A stretch of 64,000 nucleotides of DNA. It comes from Bicyclus anynana. Lineage: Eukaryota > Arthropoda > Insecta > Lepidoptera > Nymphalidae. Location: the NCBI RefSeq assembly GCF_947172395.1, contig NC_069092.1, forward strand, positions 10,275,418 through 10,339,417. The letters run 5' to 3'. Position numbers and translations under genes: made by a program. This document shows, in pieces, positions 34,393 to 46,100 of the stretch; within the stretch, counting starts at the first letter, position 1; the number at the start of each line of letters is the position of its first letter. The notes below the pieces were generated by a model. It was given only the letters and a program-made list of their open reading frames with translations, was not told where the DNA came from and did no database searches.

Positions 34393-34555
34393 ATACTTAC
34401 CTGGCGTAGGGGACACCGTGATCAAGAAGGCGGTTCCCCCAGAGTGAGGCCCTTCCATTGCACTGCGGTTGGGTTGACCTCTGCGATTATCCCTAATGTG
34501 GATAACTCGGACGCGTAATTTTTGGTAGTGGGGACTGCGTACGCGCCGTCCCCCA
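34393..34555 (+). ncRNA. U1: U1 spliceosomal snRNA
   Basis: Full-length U1 of about 163 nt. It begins with ATACTTACCTG, the 5'-splice-site recognition segment, which is intact. Stem-loop I has a closed ACCG/CGGT and GGGG/CCCC stem with loop GATCAAGAAGG at 34420-34430. Stem-loop II shows the U1A-binding ATTGCAC at 34457-34463. Stem-loop III has a perfect TTATCC/GGATAA stem (34487-34505). The Sm site AATTTTTGG is at 34517-34525. Stem-loop IV closes with GGGGAC/GTCCCC (34530-34553). In the nucleus U1 snRNP pairs with pre-mRNA 5' splice sites. Oddities: the U1-70K loop has A where I recall C or U (GAUCAYGAAG), and two T-T oppositions fall in the lower stem II. No poly(A) tail or flanking duplication was seen, so it need not be a retropseudogene. 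It may be a variant U1 gene or a recently decayed copy. Confidence 0.9.
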
Positions 34556-34696
34556 TGTAAAGAATAAAGAATACATTATATTCAATAGTACTCAGACATT
34601 ACTCATTAGTAGTACATAGACAGTTGCACTTGTCATTTTACTGACTGGAATTAACTCCGACTGCAAAAATCGTTTTTTTCTGCTTCTTCTTCCGTG

Positions 34697-34954
34697 TCGT
34701 CAACCCATGGCTCCCTGCTGAGCTCGCTCGTCCACCAATGCGGATTGGCAGACTTCACACACGCAGAGAGTTAAGGTAATTCTCTGGTATGCAGGTTTCC
34801 TCACGATGTTTTCCTTCACCGTTTGAGACACGTGATATTTAATTTCTTAAAATGCACACAACTGAAAAGTTGGAGGTGCATGTCCCGGGCCGGATTCGAA
34901 CCCACACCCTCCGGAATCGGAGGCAGAGGTCATATCCACTAGGCTATCACGGCT
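34697..34954 (-). mobile_element. tRNA-derived SINE, family A
   Basis: Minus orientation. It lacks the GAGAGGAGAC block near the tail but is otherwise complete to the head AGCCGTGATAGCC. It lies about 140 bp downstream of the U1 gene. Confidence 0.85.
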
Positions 34955-35413
34955 CTTATCTTCTTCCGTGTACTTCTATGTATATTTGAATTGGCGATTG
35001 TTTTATTTCCACTGAAATTAACAGGGTTCTAGTCTAGTTTTATTCCTTGGTTCGGTGTAATAAGTCGGTTTCTCTTGGGATGATTTGAAAACAAATACAT
35101 ACTTACTTAAATCGAACCCAAAAACAAATAAAAATAAAATATACACAACTAAGTTATACAAATTTTAGTACACACATCAATTTGATATCTTTATGTTTTT
35201 ATAGAACAAATCTAACAAGGGTATTTTCTTCAAAGCTAATGTTGGTCATAAGGAGGATAATGGTGTTTCTTCACGTCATTAGTCAGTTTACTTAACCACC
35301 TCACGTCAGGAAGATTAACTGCGCTCATCAACGACTTGCTCGCGATGCATTTCAAATAAATTACTGTGCCCGCTGACCACTAGAATATATTTCAATTTAA
35401 TAAAAAATATGTA

Positions 35414-35775
35414 TCTATAGTTATACTAATATTATAAAGCTGAAGAGTTTGTTTGCGTGAACGCGCTAATGTTTGCAGGAACTTGTCCGATTTGAAAAAT
35501 TCTTCCAGTGTTAGATAGACCATTTATCGAGAAAGGCTATAGGTTATATATTATCACGCTTTTACTAATAGGAGCGGATCAACAATGAAGAATGTTTCAA
35601 AATCGGGCGATTTTTCCCATTGAGAGCTTACGCTGCGTGCGCTGCGTAAACGGTTTAAGTTTTTAAGATTATAAGACCTAGTACTTACTCATCTATATAA
35701 ACGAAGTCGCGGGTTAGAATTTGCGTTAGCCCAAAGTAACTATTCCACGCGGACGAAGTCGCGAGCGGAAGCTAG
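35414..35775 (+). mobile_element. Helitron-like element
   Basis: The 5' part has ATACTAATATTATAAAGCTG, and the 3' part CACGCGGACGAAGTCGCGAG ending in GAAGCTAG|T. The body differs from the 7.2-kb copy after the TATTATCACGC junction, so it is a longer subfamily. Confidence 0.7.
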
Positions 35776-35954
35776 TTCTATGATAAAAGTGATGCAAATC
35801 CAGCTAAAATTATAAACTGTTTCTTATAGAAAGCTTATTTTCATTATAAGATACAAACAAATACATAAAAGTGGTAACTTGTAGGAAGCTTTTTTATGCA
35901 CATTGACTACAAAAATGTATTTTATGGCAATTTAATATACCTGTATGAGGTAAG

Positions 35955-36110
35955 TACCAGACTCCCTGCGGTTTCATTAGTACCTGTTTCCATAAAATAT
36001 ACCTTAAGACACTTACACATAATGTGGATTTCTATTGGTAAAATTACCCCCTACAACCTTACAAACTTCTTACACATTTCTTAAACATCTTTATAATATT
36101 AATATAGATA
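35955..36110 (-). mobile_element. Helitron-like element, diverged
   Basis: Inverted family copy: CCCTGCGGTTTCATTAGTAC at the left and ATAATATTAATATAGATA at the right, with a decayed body. Confidence 0.5.
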
Positions 36111-36639
36111 ACGCAAAGTAAGTGCCTTTTCTGAAACAACCAATCATCTTATGCCACCTCACACATAGAGGGCATTAATTAAAACCACAAGGATAAGTTT
36201 TATATAGAAAAGTTATCCTTCAGCTCGGGAGTACTTATAGAATAAAGTAATTCGACACTTGGGAAAAGATTTATTGCGAGAAAAGCCATTACCGATAGCT
36301 TTGATAGCTTTAGTCGCTCTCCAATGTACGCAGGAAAGAACGCCTAGTTAAATCTTACAATACTATACTCATCTGGTTTTGTTTTGTATTGGGCAATGGC
36401 AACCACACACGATCAAGCAAACCATCAATTCTGCATCGATGTAATCAATTGATTTTTTCGAACCCAAATGGGGAAACGTATCCACATACTAAGACTACGT
36501 TGTCTGTCTGTCACTAGGCTGTATTTCATGAACCGTGACTGAGAGTTGAAATTTTCGCATATGACGTATTTCTGTTCTAGCTGTATTAAAAAATCAATGA
36601 TCCCATACAAAAATTAATGAGATTTTTCGATGCTCGTTT

Positions 36640-36838
36640 TTCGCGCTGACGCCGCACGGTTTTACCTGCATAGATCTAGTTCCCGTAAGAATACGGGGAT
36701 AATATATAGCCTCTAGCCTTACTCGATAAATAGGCTATCTAACACTGAAAGAATTTTTCAAATCGGACCAGTAGTTCCTAAGATTAACGCGTTCAAGAAA
36801 ACTAACAAACTATTCAGCTTTATACCTAATATTAGTAT
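36640..36838 (-). mobile_element. Short Helitron-like element
   Basis: Inverted family copy: CGGTTTTACC at the left, AAATCGGACCAGTAGTTCCT in the middle, and ACCTAATATTAGTATA at the right, which is the 5' end. Confidence 0.7.
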
Positions 36839-36845
36839 ACGGAAC

Positions 36846-37122
36846 TCTTCATGCGCGAGTCCGAATCACACTTGGTTAGGTTAATTTTCACTATGTCTAT
36901 GTGACTGGCTTATGACGTTACTTGTAATGTATGAATAATCTTGTGTCATCGATGCAAAAACAAAACGTTGCTTATAAGGGGACACAAGGTTAAACAAACA
37001 CTTTTAGCGTTGTAGATAAGACGTTTTTCCTCAAACAAACGATATGACTCAGTTTCGCTCATCTCCTTGGTGAGCACTTACATTTATAAACAAAGCTGTG
37101 ATGTGATAAAACAATATTAAAA
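36846..37122 (+). promoter_or_regulatory. Upstream region of the MBF2-like gene
   Basis: This is the stretch between a minus-strand Helitron-like element and the MBF2-like start codon. A TCAGTT initiator-like motif is at 37049-37054, 69-74 bp before the ATG. A GATAAG motif near 37016-37021 could be a GATA-factor site. A TTTATAAAC at about 37082-37090 is an alternative TATA-like element for a start closer to the ATG. None is proved to act. Confidence 0.3.
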
Positions 37123-40100
37123 ATGAAAGGGATCACTGTGTTTGTGCTATTTTTGGTTCTGTGTGTACATTTGTTCGAAGCTAAAGACTTGGTACTCGGT
37201 ACAAGATTGAATAACTTGCTAATCTCTACAGAGAAAGTTGTGTACAACAAAATACCGTTAATAAGGAGGGATAAGGATTACACCTACACTGATCCCAAGC
37301 AACGTATTATCAAGGTAGAGTACATAACAAATCAGTTTTATAGATACTTAAGATGCGTGTCAATTATTAAGACGTCTCATAATTTATAGTAGTACTATAA
37401 AACTGGGTTTGATAGTAGGTGTCTTCTAATCCTACTGCTTGTACATAATATATCTTTTAATTATACATTCGAAATCCAGTAGTGACTACAACAAAATGAA
37501 TAAATACTGCTATTTTTTTTTAAATGTTTCTCTTAATAGAGATTCTTACTTTCACTTTCAAAAACATTTTTGTTCGCAAATTCGAAAAAAAAAATCGCCA
37601 TACGCACATCGCCATCGCAATCGCGTGGTTTCCGTTCCCGTAGGCATACTATATAGGGGATAATATATAGCCTATAGCCTTCCTCGGTAACTGGGCTATA
37701 TAACACTGAAAGAATTGTTCAAATCGGACCAGTAGTTCCTGAGATTAGCGCATTCAATCAAACAAACAAACAAACTCTTCAGCTTTATAATATTAGTATA
37801 GATGAATATTCTTTAACCGTTTATCAAATGTCAATGGGAATGACGATATTATATCTAATATATATAAACCGAATTCCTATTTTGGTATTATGTTGGTGTA
37901 CAAAAGCTTCAAACACTAACGGTGGAATTCATACGGTGGAATTCATAGTCTTACGGTGGAATTCATAGTCGTAGTAGGGGGCCCCTAAGGGGATTATTCA
38001 GCCGCTATGTGTCGAATTCAACCCCTACGCGTTTCATAGACAAAAGAAACCCCTCATTTGACAGGAGCTGGCGGCTGACTGCTGAATTACCGATATTTGT
38101 CAGCCAAACCATCCCCTGGCATTTTTTTTGTTGTTATTCGTGATTTATTTATTAGAAAGTGGACGTTCGGATCGTTATAAGTGAAGTTATAAACAGCGAG
38201 TTATATCAGTGCCCAAGATATATATTCGCAATTGCGTAAACCCAGTATAATACTATGGCGATATGGAATGTACGAAATATTCTCATATTAGGCATAATAT
38301 GTCTCTGTTTGATGAAGAATGAACACAGAAGACCAAGAGAGGAATACCAATAATTATACATTCTAGCAGCACTTCGATTCTATGAAACGGGATGTTATCA
38401 GGTACGTACCTACCTTTGTTCATTATCAATAATTTTTTGTTCATGAAGACGCCGCGCGGTTTCACCCTGTGTGGTTCCCATTTCCGTAAGAATATGGGGA
38501 TAAAATATAGCCTATAGAGCTCGGGAATAGTGTAGCTTCCCAACAGTGAAAGAATTTTTTAAATTGGTTCAGTAGTTCCAGAGCCTATTCAAAACATACA
38601 AACAAACAAATCTTTTCTGTTTCTATTATTAGTAAAGATAAATTAGGAGTAGATATAAAACCAATTAGCCCAGTGGGTATGACCTCTGCCTTTGATTATG
38701 ATGGTGTAAGTTCCCAACAGTGATAGAATCTTTCAAATCAGTTCAGTAGTTACAGATCCTATTCAAAACAAACAAACAAATTTTTCCTGTTTATAATATT
38801 AGTATAGATAAATTAGGAGTAGGTCAAAATCCATATAGCCCAGTAGATATGACCTCTGCCTTCTATTCGGAGGGTGTAGGTTCAAATGCTGTCTGAAACA
38901 TGCACCTCCAAATCATTTCAGTTATGTGCATTTTATGAATTTAAATGTATATTACATGTCTCATACGGTGAAGGAAAAACATTGTCTCTACATGTGTGAA
39001 GTCCAATTCACATTGGGCCAGTGTGGTGGACCTTATCCCTCTCATTCTGAGAGGAGACTCATGCTTAACATACTCATGATGAAGAATTTAATTAGTTTGT
39101 TTGTTTGTAATCTAACCTATATAAATGTTAGGTATACCTATCTAGTTTTGATTTAGGAAATATATAACCTACATAAATGTAACTAACATAATGTTTATTT
39201 TCAGACTGTAGGTGCAGTCCATCAAGCATTCTATGAAATAACAGAAATGCCACAAGTCAAGCTGTATTGATGGCACGCATAGGTATACATATAAACAACC
39301 CCGGAGGACCCTATGCACAGATTTAAAGAAACCGGCTATCATGGCAGGGAATAGCAGTGATGAGCTCTGAGAATACTGTTTTACCAAGAATACTGAGAAT
39401 ACTTTGGTCCTTGAAAGTCCGAGTTTTCAGATCACAGTAATTGGAAGACCCACATACCTTGAAAAGTCAGCAGCATTTAATATCGAGGTAGTAGGAGTGA
39501 GTGCAGTATGTTGTAAAGTCCATAACGATAGAAAATGTATACAAATCTTAATTGAATGAAATTTATTGATTCACATCTATAATAAAGATATTTATTACTT
39601 CTGCATTTTTCATTTAAGTCTGGCCCTATAAAAATATACAATAATAACAATAAGTTATATGTAAAATTTGTATTTATTGTTGTTATTAATTAAACTTTGT
39701 ATCAAAAGGATATAGGTTTGATTTTAGAATTGCAATAAGTACTGTGTGGTTCATTATTATCAGCCCATTACCGGGCCAAGCCTACCTCCTAAATATATAA
39801 TATTATGTAATCTAAAGCTTTGTGAAATGCAATTTTACCACTATTCCTAAGGATAAGCTACACTTATATTTATTTACTGCACTTACTATAAATTGTAAGA
39901 AAATACAGCATAATAGTACCTACTTGTAATTATTTCAGGTAATTATAGGTGGTTTTGAGCAAAATAAACAAATTTCCTCTTACAACAATTTTTTTATTTC
40001 AAGTAGGATTCCACATTACAAAAGTATGAAATATCAAACTACTTATATAGTAAATAGTATGCTTGGGATTTCTCTGCGTGATCGTATCACAAATGAGGAG

Positions 40101-43100
40101 ATCCGCAGACAAACCAAAGTCACTGACATAGGTAGCACAGCGAGTCGTGAAGCTGAAGTGGCAATGGGCAGGCCACATAGATCGAAGAGCCGATGAAATC
40201 GCAGTGTTGGTCGAACCCCCACTAGGTGGACCGAGGGCATCAAGCGGGTTGCAGGGAGCCGCTGGACGCTGGCGGCTCGAGACCGTTGTGTTTGAAAGTC
40301 CATGCAAGACGGCTATGTCCAGCAGTGGACGTCCATCGGCTGATAATTTTGTATATGATCATGTTCGTCCACATAACTTCAATATTTTTCTAACAACTCC
40401 TTCTTGTGAGAAAGAAACTTTTTGATAAAATTGACCTATTGTACACTTGAACGAATTAAATTTTACTACGACAAATAAAAACAAAAAGTAAATGAAAATA
40501 TTAGAAACTCAATTATTTTGTAAAATGTCAAAGAATTAACAAAATACGTCTCTCTGTGGTTGTGTCACAGAATTTTCAAAGATCTAATGTAAAATCATAG
40601 ACAACATTTGCTTGAAACTCCAGTCACCTAGGGGCTCTCCAGTAGTTTGTTTATGAAATGCAATGAAGGATGATTCAATAGTCAGCCCCTGGGTGAATAC
40701 TGAATATTGGTTTGTGGGGGATTGTTCACTTCACGACTATGAATTCCAGGGGTAGTAGGGGGCCCCTAAGGGGATTATTCAGCCGCTATGTGTCGAATTC
40801 AACCCCTACGCGTTTCATAGACAAAAGAAACCCCTCATTTGACAGGAGCTGGCGGCTGACTGCTGAATTACCGATATTCGTCAGCCAAACCATCCCCTGG
40901 CATTTTTTTTTGTTGTTATTCGTGATTTATTTATTAGAAAGTGGACGTTCGGATCGTTATAAGTGAAGTTATAAACAGCGAGTTATATCAGTGCCCAAGA
41001 TATATATTCGCAATTGCGTAAACCCATTATAATACTATGGCGATATGGAATGTACGAAAGATTCTCATATTAGGCATAATATGCCTCTGTTTGATGAAGA
41101 ATGAACACAGAAGACCAAAAGAGGAATACCAATACCGCTAGTATTATACATTCTAGCAGCACTTCGATTCTATGAAACGGGATGTTATCAGGTACGTACC
41201 TTTGTTCATTATCAATAATTTTTTGTTCATGAAGACGCCGCGCGGTTTCACCCTGTATGGTTCCCATTTCCGTAAGAATATGGGGATAAAATATAGCCTA
41301 TAGAACTCGGGGATAGTGTAGCTTCCCAACAGTGAAAGAATTTTTTTAATTGGTTCAGTAGTTCCAGAGCCTATTCAAAACATACAAACAGACAAATCTT
41401 TCCTGTTTCTATTATTAGTAAAGATAAATTAGGAGTAGATATAAAACCAATTAGCCCAGTGGGTATGACCTCTGCCTTTTATTATGATGGTGTAGGTTCC
41501 CAACAGTGATAGAATCTTTCAAATCAGTTCAGTAGTTACAGATCCTATTCAAAACAAACAAACAAATTTTTCCTGTTTAATATTAGTATAGATAAATTAG
41601 GAGTAGGTCAAAATCCATATAACCCAGTAGATATGACCTCTGCCTTCTATTCGGAGGGTGTAGGTTCAAATGCTGTCTGAAACATGCACCTCCAAATCAT
41701 TTCAGTTATGTGCATTTTATGAATTTAAATGTATATTACATGTCTCATATGGTGAAGGAAAAACATTGTCTCTACATGTGTAAAGTCTGCCAATTCACAT
41801 TGGGCCAGCGTGGTGGACCTTATCCCTCTCATTCTGAGAGGAGACTCATGCTTAACATACTCATGATGAAGAATTTAATTAGTTTGTTTGTTTGTAATCT
41901 AACCTATATAAATGTTAGGTATACCTATCTAGTTTTGATTTAGGAAATATATAACCTACATAAATGTAACTAACATAATGTTTATTTTCAGACTGTATGT
42001 GCAGTCCATCAAGCATTCTATGAAATAACAGAAATGCCAAAAGTCAAGCTGTATTGATGTCACAAATAGGTATACATATAAACAACCCCGGAGGACCCTA
42101 TACACAGATTTAAAGAAACCGGCTATCATGGCAGGGAATAGCAGTGATGAGCTCTGAGAATACTGTTTTACCAAGAATACTGAGAATACTTTGGTTCTTG
42201 AAAATCCGAGTTTTCAGATCACAGTAATTGGAAGACCCACATACCTTGAAAAGTCAGCAGCATTTAATATCAAGGTAGTAGGAGTGAGTGCAATATGTTG
42301 TAAGGTGGTCACTCACTCTGAAGTCCATAACAATAGAAAATGTATACAAATCTTAATTGAATGAAATTTATTGATTCACATCTTTAATAAAGATAATTAT
42401 TAAATGTTTACTTCTGCATTTTTCATTTAAGTCTGGCCCTATAAAAATATACAATAATAACAATAAGTTATATGTAAATTATGTATTTATTGTTGTTATT
42501 AATTAAACTTTGTAGGTATCAAAAGGATATAGGTTTGATTTTAGAATTGCAATAAGTACAGTGTGGTTCATTATTATCAGCCCATTACCGGGCCAAGCCT
42601 ACCTCCTAAATATATAATATTATGTGATCTAAAGCTTTGTGAAATGCAATTTTACCACTATTCCTAAGGATAAGCTACACTTATATTTATTTATTGCACT
42701 TACTATAAATTGTAAGAAAATACAGCATAATAGTACCTACTTGTAATTATTTCAGGTAATTATAGGTGGTTTTGAGTAAAATAAACAAATTTCCTCTTAC
42801 AATAATTTTTTTATTTCAAGTAGGATTCCACATTACAAAAGTATGAAATATCAAACTACTTATATAGTAAATAGTATGCTTGGGATTTCTCTGCGTGATC
42901 GAATCACAAATGAGGAGATCCGCAGACAAACCAAAGTCACTGACATAGGTAGCACAGCGAGTCGTGAAGCTGAAGTGGCAATGGGCAGGCCACATAGTTC
43001 GAAGAGCCGATGAAATCGCAGTGTTGGTCGAACCCCCACTAGGTGGACCGAGGGCATCAAGCGGGTTGCAGGGAGCCGCTGGACGCTGGCGGCTCGAGAC

Positions 43101-46100
43101 CGTTGTGTTTGAAAGTCCATGCAAGACGGCTATGTCCAGCAGTGGACGTCCATCGGCTGATAATTTTGTATATGATCATGTTCGTCCACATAACTTCAAT
43201 ATTTTTCTAACAACTCCTTCTTGTGAGAAAGAAACTTTTTGATAAAATTGATCTATTGTACACTTGAACGAATTAAATTTTACTACGATAAATAAAAACA
43301 AAAAGTAAATGAAATATTAGAAACTCAATTATTTTGTAAAATGTCAAAGAATTAACAAAATACGTCTCTCTGTGATTGTGTCACAGAATTTTCAAAAATC
43401 TAATGTAAAATCATAGACAACATTTGCTTGAAACTCCAGTCACCTAGGGGCTCTCCAGTAGTTTGTTTATGAAATGCAATGAAGGATGATTCAATAGTCA
43501 GCCCCTGGGTGAATACTGAATATTGGTTTGTGGGGGATCGTTCACTTCACGACTATGAATTCCAGGGATAGTCGTAGTAGGGGGCCCCTAAGGGGATTAT
43601 TCAGCCGCTATGTGTCGAATTCAACCCCTACGCGTTTCATAGACAAAAGAAACCCCTCATTTGACAGGAGCTGGCGGCTGACTGCTGAATTACCGATATT
43701 TGTCAGCCAAACCATCCCCTGACATTTTTTTTTGTTGTTATTCGTGATTTATTTATTAGAAAGTGGACGTTCGGATCGTTATAAGTGAAGTTATAAACAG
43801 CGAGTTATATCAGTGCCCAAGATATACCTATATTCGCAATTGCGTAAACCCAGTATAATACTATGGCGATATGGAATGTACGAAAGATTCTCATAGTAGG
43901 CATAATATGTCTCTGTTTGATGAAGAATGAACACAGAAGACCAAGAGAGGAATACCAATACCGCTAGTATTATACATTCTAGCAGCACTTCGATTCTATG
44001 AAACGGGATGTTATCAGGTACGTACCTTTGTTCATTATCAATAATTTTTTGTTCATGAAGACGCCGCGCGGTTTCACCCTGTGTGGTTCCCATTTCCGTA
44101 AGAATATGGGGATAAAATATAGCCTATAGAGCTCGGGGATAGCGTAGCTTCCCAACAGTGAAAGAATTTTTTAAATTGGTTCAGTAGTTCCAGAGCCTAT
44201 TCAAAACATACAAACAAACAAATCTTTCCTGTTTCTATTATTAGTAAAGATAAATTAGGAGTAGATATAAAACCAATTAGCCCAGTGGGTATGACCTCTG
44301 CCTTTGATTATGATGGTGTAGGTTCCCAACAGTGATAGAATCTTTCAAATCAGTTCAGTAATTACAGATCCTATTCAAAACAAACAAACAAATTTTTCCT
44401 GTTTATAATATTAGTATAGATAAATTAGGAGTAGGTCAAAATCCATATAGCCCAGTAGATATGACCTCTGCCTTCTATTCGGAGGGTGTAGGTTCAAATG
44501 CTGTCTGAAACATGCACCTCCAAATCATTTCAGTTATGTGCATTTTATGAATTTAAATGTATATTACATGTCTCATACGGTGAAGGAAAAACATTGTCTC
44601 TACATGTGTGAAGTCTGCCAATTCACATTGGGCCAGCGTGGTGGACCTTATCCCTCTCATTCTGAGAGGAGACTCATGCTTAACATACTCATGATGAAGA
44701 ATTTAATTAGTTTGTTTGTTTGTAATCTAACCTATATAAATGTTAGGTATACCTATCTAGTTTTGATTTAGGAAATATATAACCTACATAAATGTAACTA
44801 ACATAATGTTTATTTTCAGACTGTAGGTGCAGTCCATCAAGCATTCTATGAAATAACAGAAATGCCAAAAGTCAAGCTGTATTGATGTCACGCATAGGTA
44901 TACATATAAACAATCCCGGAGGACCCTATACACAGATTTAAAGAAACCGGCTATCATGACAGGGAATAGCAGTGATGAGCTCTGAGAATAGTGTTTTACC
45001 AAGAACACTGAGAATACTTTGGTCCTTGAAAATCTGAGTTTTCAGATCACAGTAATTGGAAGACCCTCATACTTTGAAAAGTCAGCAGCATTTAATATCG
45101 AAGTAGTAGGAGTGAGTGCAGTGTATTGTAAGGTTGTCACTCACTCTGAAGTCCATAACAATAGAAAATATATACAAATCTTAATTGAATGAATGATGGA
45201 AAATAAAAATTTATTGATTTACATCTTTAATAAAGATAATTATTAAATGTTTACTTCTGCATTTTTCATTTAAGTCTGGCCCTATAAAAATAAACAATAA
45301 TAACAATAAGTTATATGTAAATTATGTATTTATTGTTGTTATTAATTAAACTTTGTATCAAAAGGATATAGGTTTGATTTTAGAATTGCAATAAGTGTGT
45401 GTGGTTCATTATTATCAGCCCACTACCAGGCCCAGCTTACCTACTAAATACATATATAATATTATGTGATCTAAAGCTTTGTGAAATGCAATTTTACCAC
45501 TATTCCTAAGGATAAGCTACACTTATATTTATTTACTGCACTTACTATAAATTGTATAAAAAATACAGCATAATAGTACCTACTTGTAATTATTTCAGGT
45601 AATTATAGGTGGTTTTGAGTAAAATAAACAAATTTCTTCTGACAATATTTTTTTTATTTCAAGTAGGATTCCACATTACAAAAGTATGAAATATCAAACT
45701 ACTTATATAGTAAATAGTATGCTTGAGATTTCTCTGCGTGATCGAATCACAAATGAGGAGATCCGCAGACAAACCAAAGTCACTGACATAGGTAGCACAG
45801 CGAGTCGTGAAGCTGAAGTGGCAATGGGCAGGCCACCTAGTTCGAAGAGCCGATGAAATCGCAGTGTTGGTCGAACCCCCACTAGGTGGACCGAGGGCAT
45901 CAAGCGGGTTGCAGGGAGCCGCTGGACGCTGGCGGCTCAAGACCGTTGTGTTTGAAAGTCCATGCAAGACGGCTATGTCCAGCAGTGGACATTCATCGGC
46001 TGATAATTTTGATTATGATCATGTTCGTCCACATATCTTCAATATTTTTCTAACAACTCCTTCTTGTGAGAAAGAAACTTTTTGATAAAATTGATCTATT

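Noticed and set aside
39205..39270. Triplicated exon-like segment as alternative MBF2 exons
   Set aside because: The translation does not match any part of the MBF2 domain, stops at once, and exons 1 and 2 already join into a complete domain without it.
40147..40425. 92-codon frames repeated at 40147, 42964 and 45807
   Set aside because: They are frame-shifted remnants of the RTE tail (LKWQWAGH) carried in each tandem unit, not host genes.
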